This document shows, piece by piece, positions 11,962-12,816 of a stretch of 12,816 bases of DNA (position 1 is its first letter; each line of letters begins with the position of its first letter). Source of the DNA: a candidate division WWE3 bacterium (GTDB taxonomy: Bacteria > Patescibacteriota > WWE3 > UBA101185 > UBA10185); assembly GCA_003564915.1 (NCBI GenBank), contig PXDX01000116.1, positions 1-12,816 of the forward strand. Direction: 5' to 3'. Both the position numbers and the translations under genes were made by a program. Under the pieces are notes generated by a model. The model was not told where the DNA came from and did no database searches. It saw only the letters and a program-made list of their open reading frames with translations.

Positions 11962-12816
11962 ATGAAAAAAATAATCGATTGGATCAATTCCAACAAATTT
12001 ATCACTTTTATTTTATTGATAATAGGAATTTTTCTCCTAGGTTCTCTTTTTACGGTCTTCTCTTTTTTTGGGACCGCAAGGAGAGTTGCGGAAAGTTCTT
12101 TAATGGGAGATGTAAGTTATTCCCCTTCACTGCACGGGGTAAATCTAGAATCTAGAAGCCCGGTTGAAAGACAACCCGGCATTCCTCCTTTTGACGGAGT
12201 AACCCCACAGCCGGAGGTAGGAGACAGAATGACTGCCAGAAAAGCTACCCAATCCTTGTTGGTCAGAGATGTAAAAGAATCTACTGATGCCATAGAAAGA
12301 TATGTAGTCTCTGAGGGCGGATATGTAGTGCATAAGAGGGTAAACCAACCTGAAGGTTCCTCAAGCGGATATATTTCGGTAAGAGTGCCCACGGAAAAAC
12401 TGGAATCCACGCTTGAGTTCTTTGCCGATGAGGCTGTAAGAGTAGTACAGGAAACTGTGTCGGGTGAGGATATAACCGATAGATACGAGGACACGCAAGC
12501 TCAATTGGAGGTTCTTGAAAGAACTAAAGCAATTTTTGAAGGATTACTGGAACAAGCAACTGAATTTGACGAAATTCTAAGAGCGCAACAGGAAATATTA
12601 AAAGTGCAAAGACAAATAGATGACGTAAAGGGTCGTATAGAGTATATGGAGGGTATAGCTAAAACAGCTCTGATCGAAGTCAACCTATCAACAGATGAGC
12701 TGGAACTAGGATATGCTCCCGAGGGAGCTTGGAGGCCGACAGTAGTGTTCAGACGTGCGGTAAGATCTTTGGTTGGAACAGGAAGAAAGATCGGCGGACT
12801 GGTGATTTGGGCGGGA
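11962..12816 (+). CDS. DUF4349 membrane protein, N-terminal part (3' end outside window)
   Basis: The reading frame is open from the ATG to the right edge, giving 285 residues without a stop. An N-terminal membrane segment (about residues 12-37, FITFILLIIGIFLLGSLF) is followed by a Pro-rich spacer (about 50-88). The DUF4349 core runs from about 89: RMTARKATQSLLVRDVKES, VVSEGGYVVHKR, SGYISVRVPTEKLESTL, EDITDRYEDTQAQLEVLE. A long coiled coil follows (about 175-232, with EILRAQQEILKVQRQIDDVKGRIEYME), then ALIEVNLST. In this family a second membrane segment normally comes after the core; the final residues (IGGLVIWAG) may be its beginning. The function of DUF4349 is not established; it is an envelope protein with an extracytoplasmic coiled coil. 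The hairpin and tandem TCTAGAA repeat near 12144-12180 lie inside the coding region. Confidence 0.9.
   Translation, partial: MKKIIDWINSNKFITFILLIIGIFLLGSLFTVFSFFGTARRVAESSLMGDVSYSPSLHGVNLESRSPVERQPGIPPFDGVTPQPEVGDRMTARKATQSLLVRDVKESTDAIERYVVSEGGYVVHKRVNQPEGSSSGYISVRVPTEKLESTLEFFADEAVRVVQETVSGEDITDRYEDTQAQLEVLERTKAIFEGLLEQATEFDEILRAQQEILKVQRQIDDVKGRIEYMEGIAKTALIEVNLSTDELELGYAPEGAWRPTVVFRRAVRSLVGTGRKIGGLVIWAG

Noticed and set aside
12144..12180. Tandem TCTAGAA repeat followed by an interrupted hairpin (GCC-GGTTG with CAACC-GGC)
   Set aside because: Both lie inside the DUF4349 coding region, where the frame is intact; most likely coincidental to the coding sequence.
1..12816. Recoded UGA (as in some Patescibacteria)
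   Set aside because: TGA is used as the stop of pyk, the Y-family polymerase and the 11115-11915 gene at expected family lengths, and no conserved gene has an in-frame TGA.

Overview
The window is AT-rich, gene-dense chromosomal DNA using the standard code: TGA ends pyruvate kinase, the Y-family polymerase and the 11115-11915 gene. Gene content points to a small-genome bacterium of the Candidate Phyla Radiation (Patescibacteria) type. It has short intergenic gaps, a bacterial/archaeal release-factor-like (baeRF) protein, a stand-alone DUF2090 aldolase, a Cys-rich lipoprotein, a DUF4349 membrane protein and a surface protein with a sortase-like VPETG tail. That assignment is an inference from content; there is no rRNA or other marker here. 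I saw no tRNA, rRNA, CRISPR array, transposase or phage gene.

Left part (1-3559). The 3' end of ligA (NAD-dependent DNA ligase) enters from the left and stops at a perfect inverted repeat. Next come a minus-strand gene for a three-BON-domain protein with no signal peptide, a divergent OmpR-type regulator whose receiver has lost key phosphorylation residues, and a convergent minus-strand baeRF gene. These three look like a stress or translation-quality-control cluster.

Middle (3560-8700). xseA-xseB (exonuclease VII) form a small operon facing pyk (pyruvate kinase). Pyk diverges from a Y-family DNA polymerase gene, which is followed by a small PDDEXK-type nuclease gene. With ligA, this gives five DNA repair or replication genes in one window.

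Right part (8701-12816). This part is mostly envelope proteins: a Cys-rich lipoprotein in an operon with a DUF2090 aldolase; a convergent secreted protein with a Thr linker and VPETG anchor; an unrecognised membrane-anchored protein; and a DUF4349 protein running off the right edge. A (TA)8 near-palindrome separates the convergent genes.

The most unusual signal is promoter geometry. At least four genes (7012, 8347, 8860, 11962) have a -10-like hexamer whose last base lies exactly 7 nt before the start codon, and pyk, xseA, the baeRF gene and the 11058 gene are close to the same layout. Transcription would then begin at or within about 2 nt of the start codon, giving leaderless mRNAs. By contrast, the BON gene and the operon-internal xseB have clear Shine-Dalgarno sites, and the DUF2090 gene has a near match. 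This suggests the organism uses both initiation modes.
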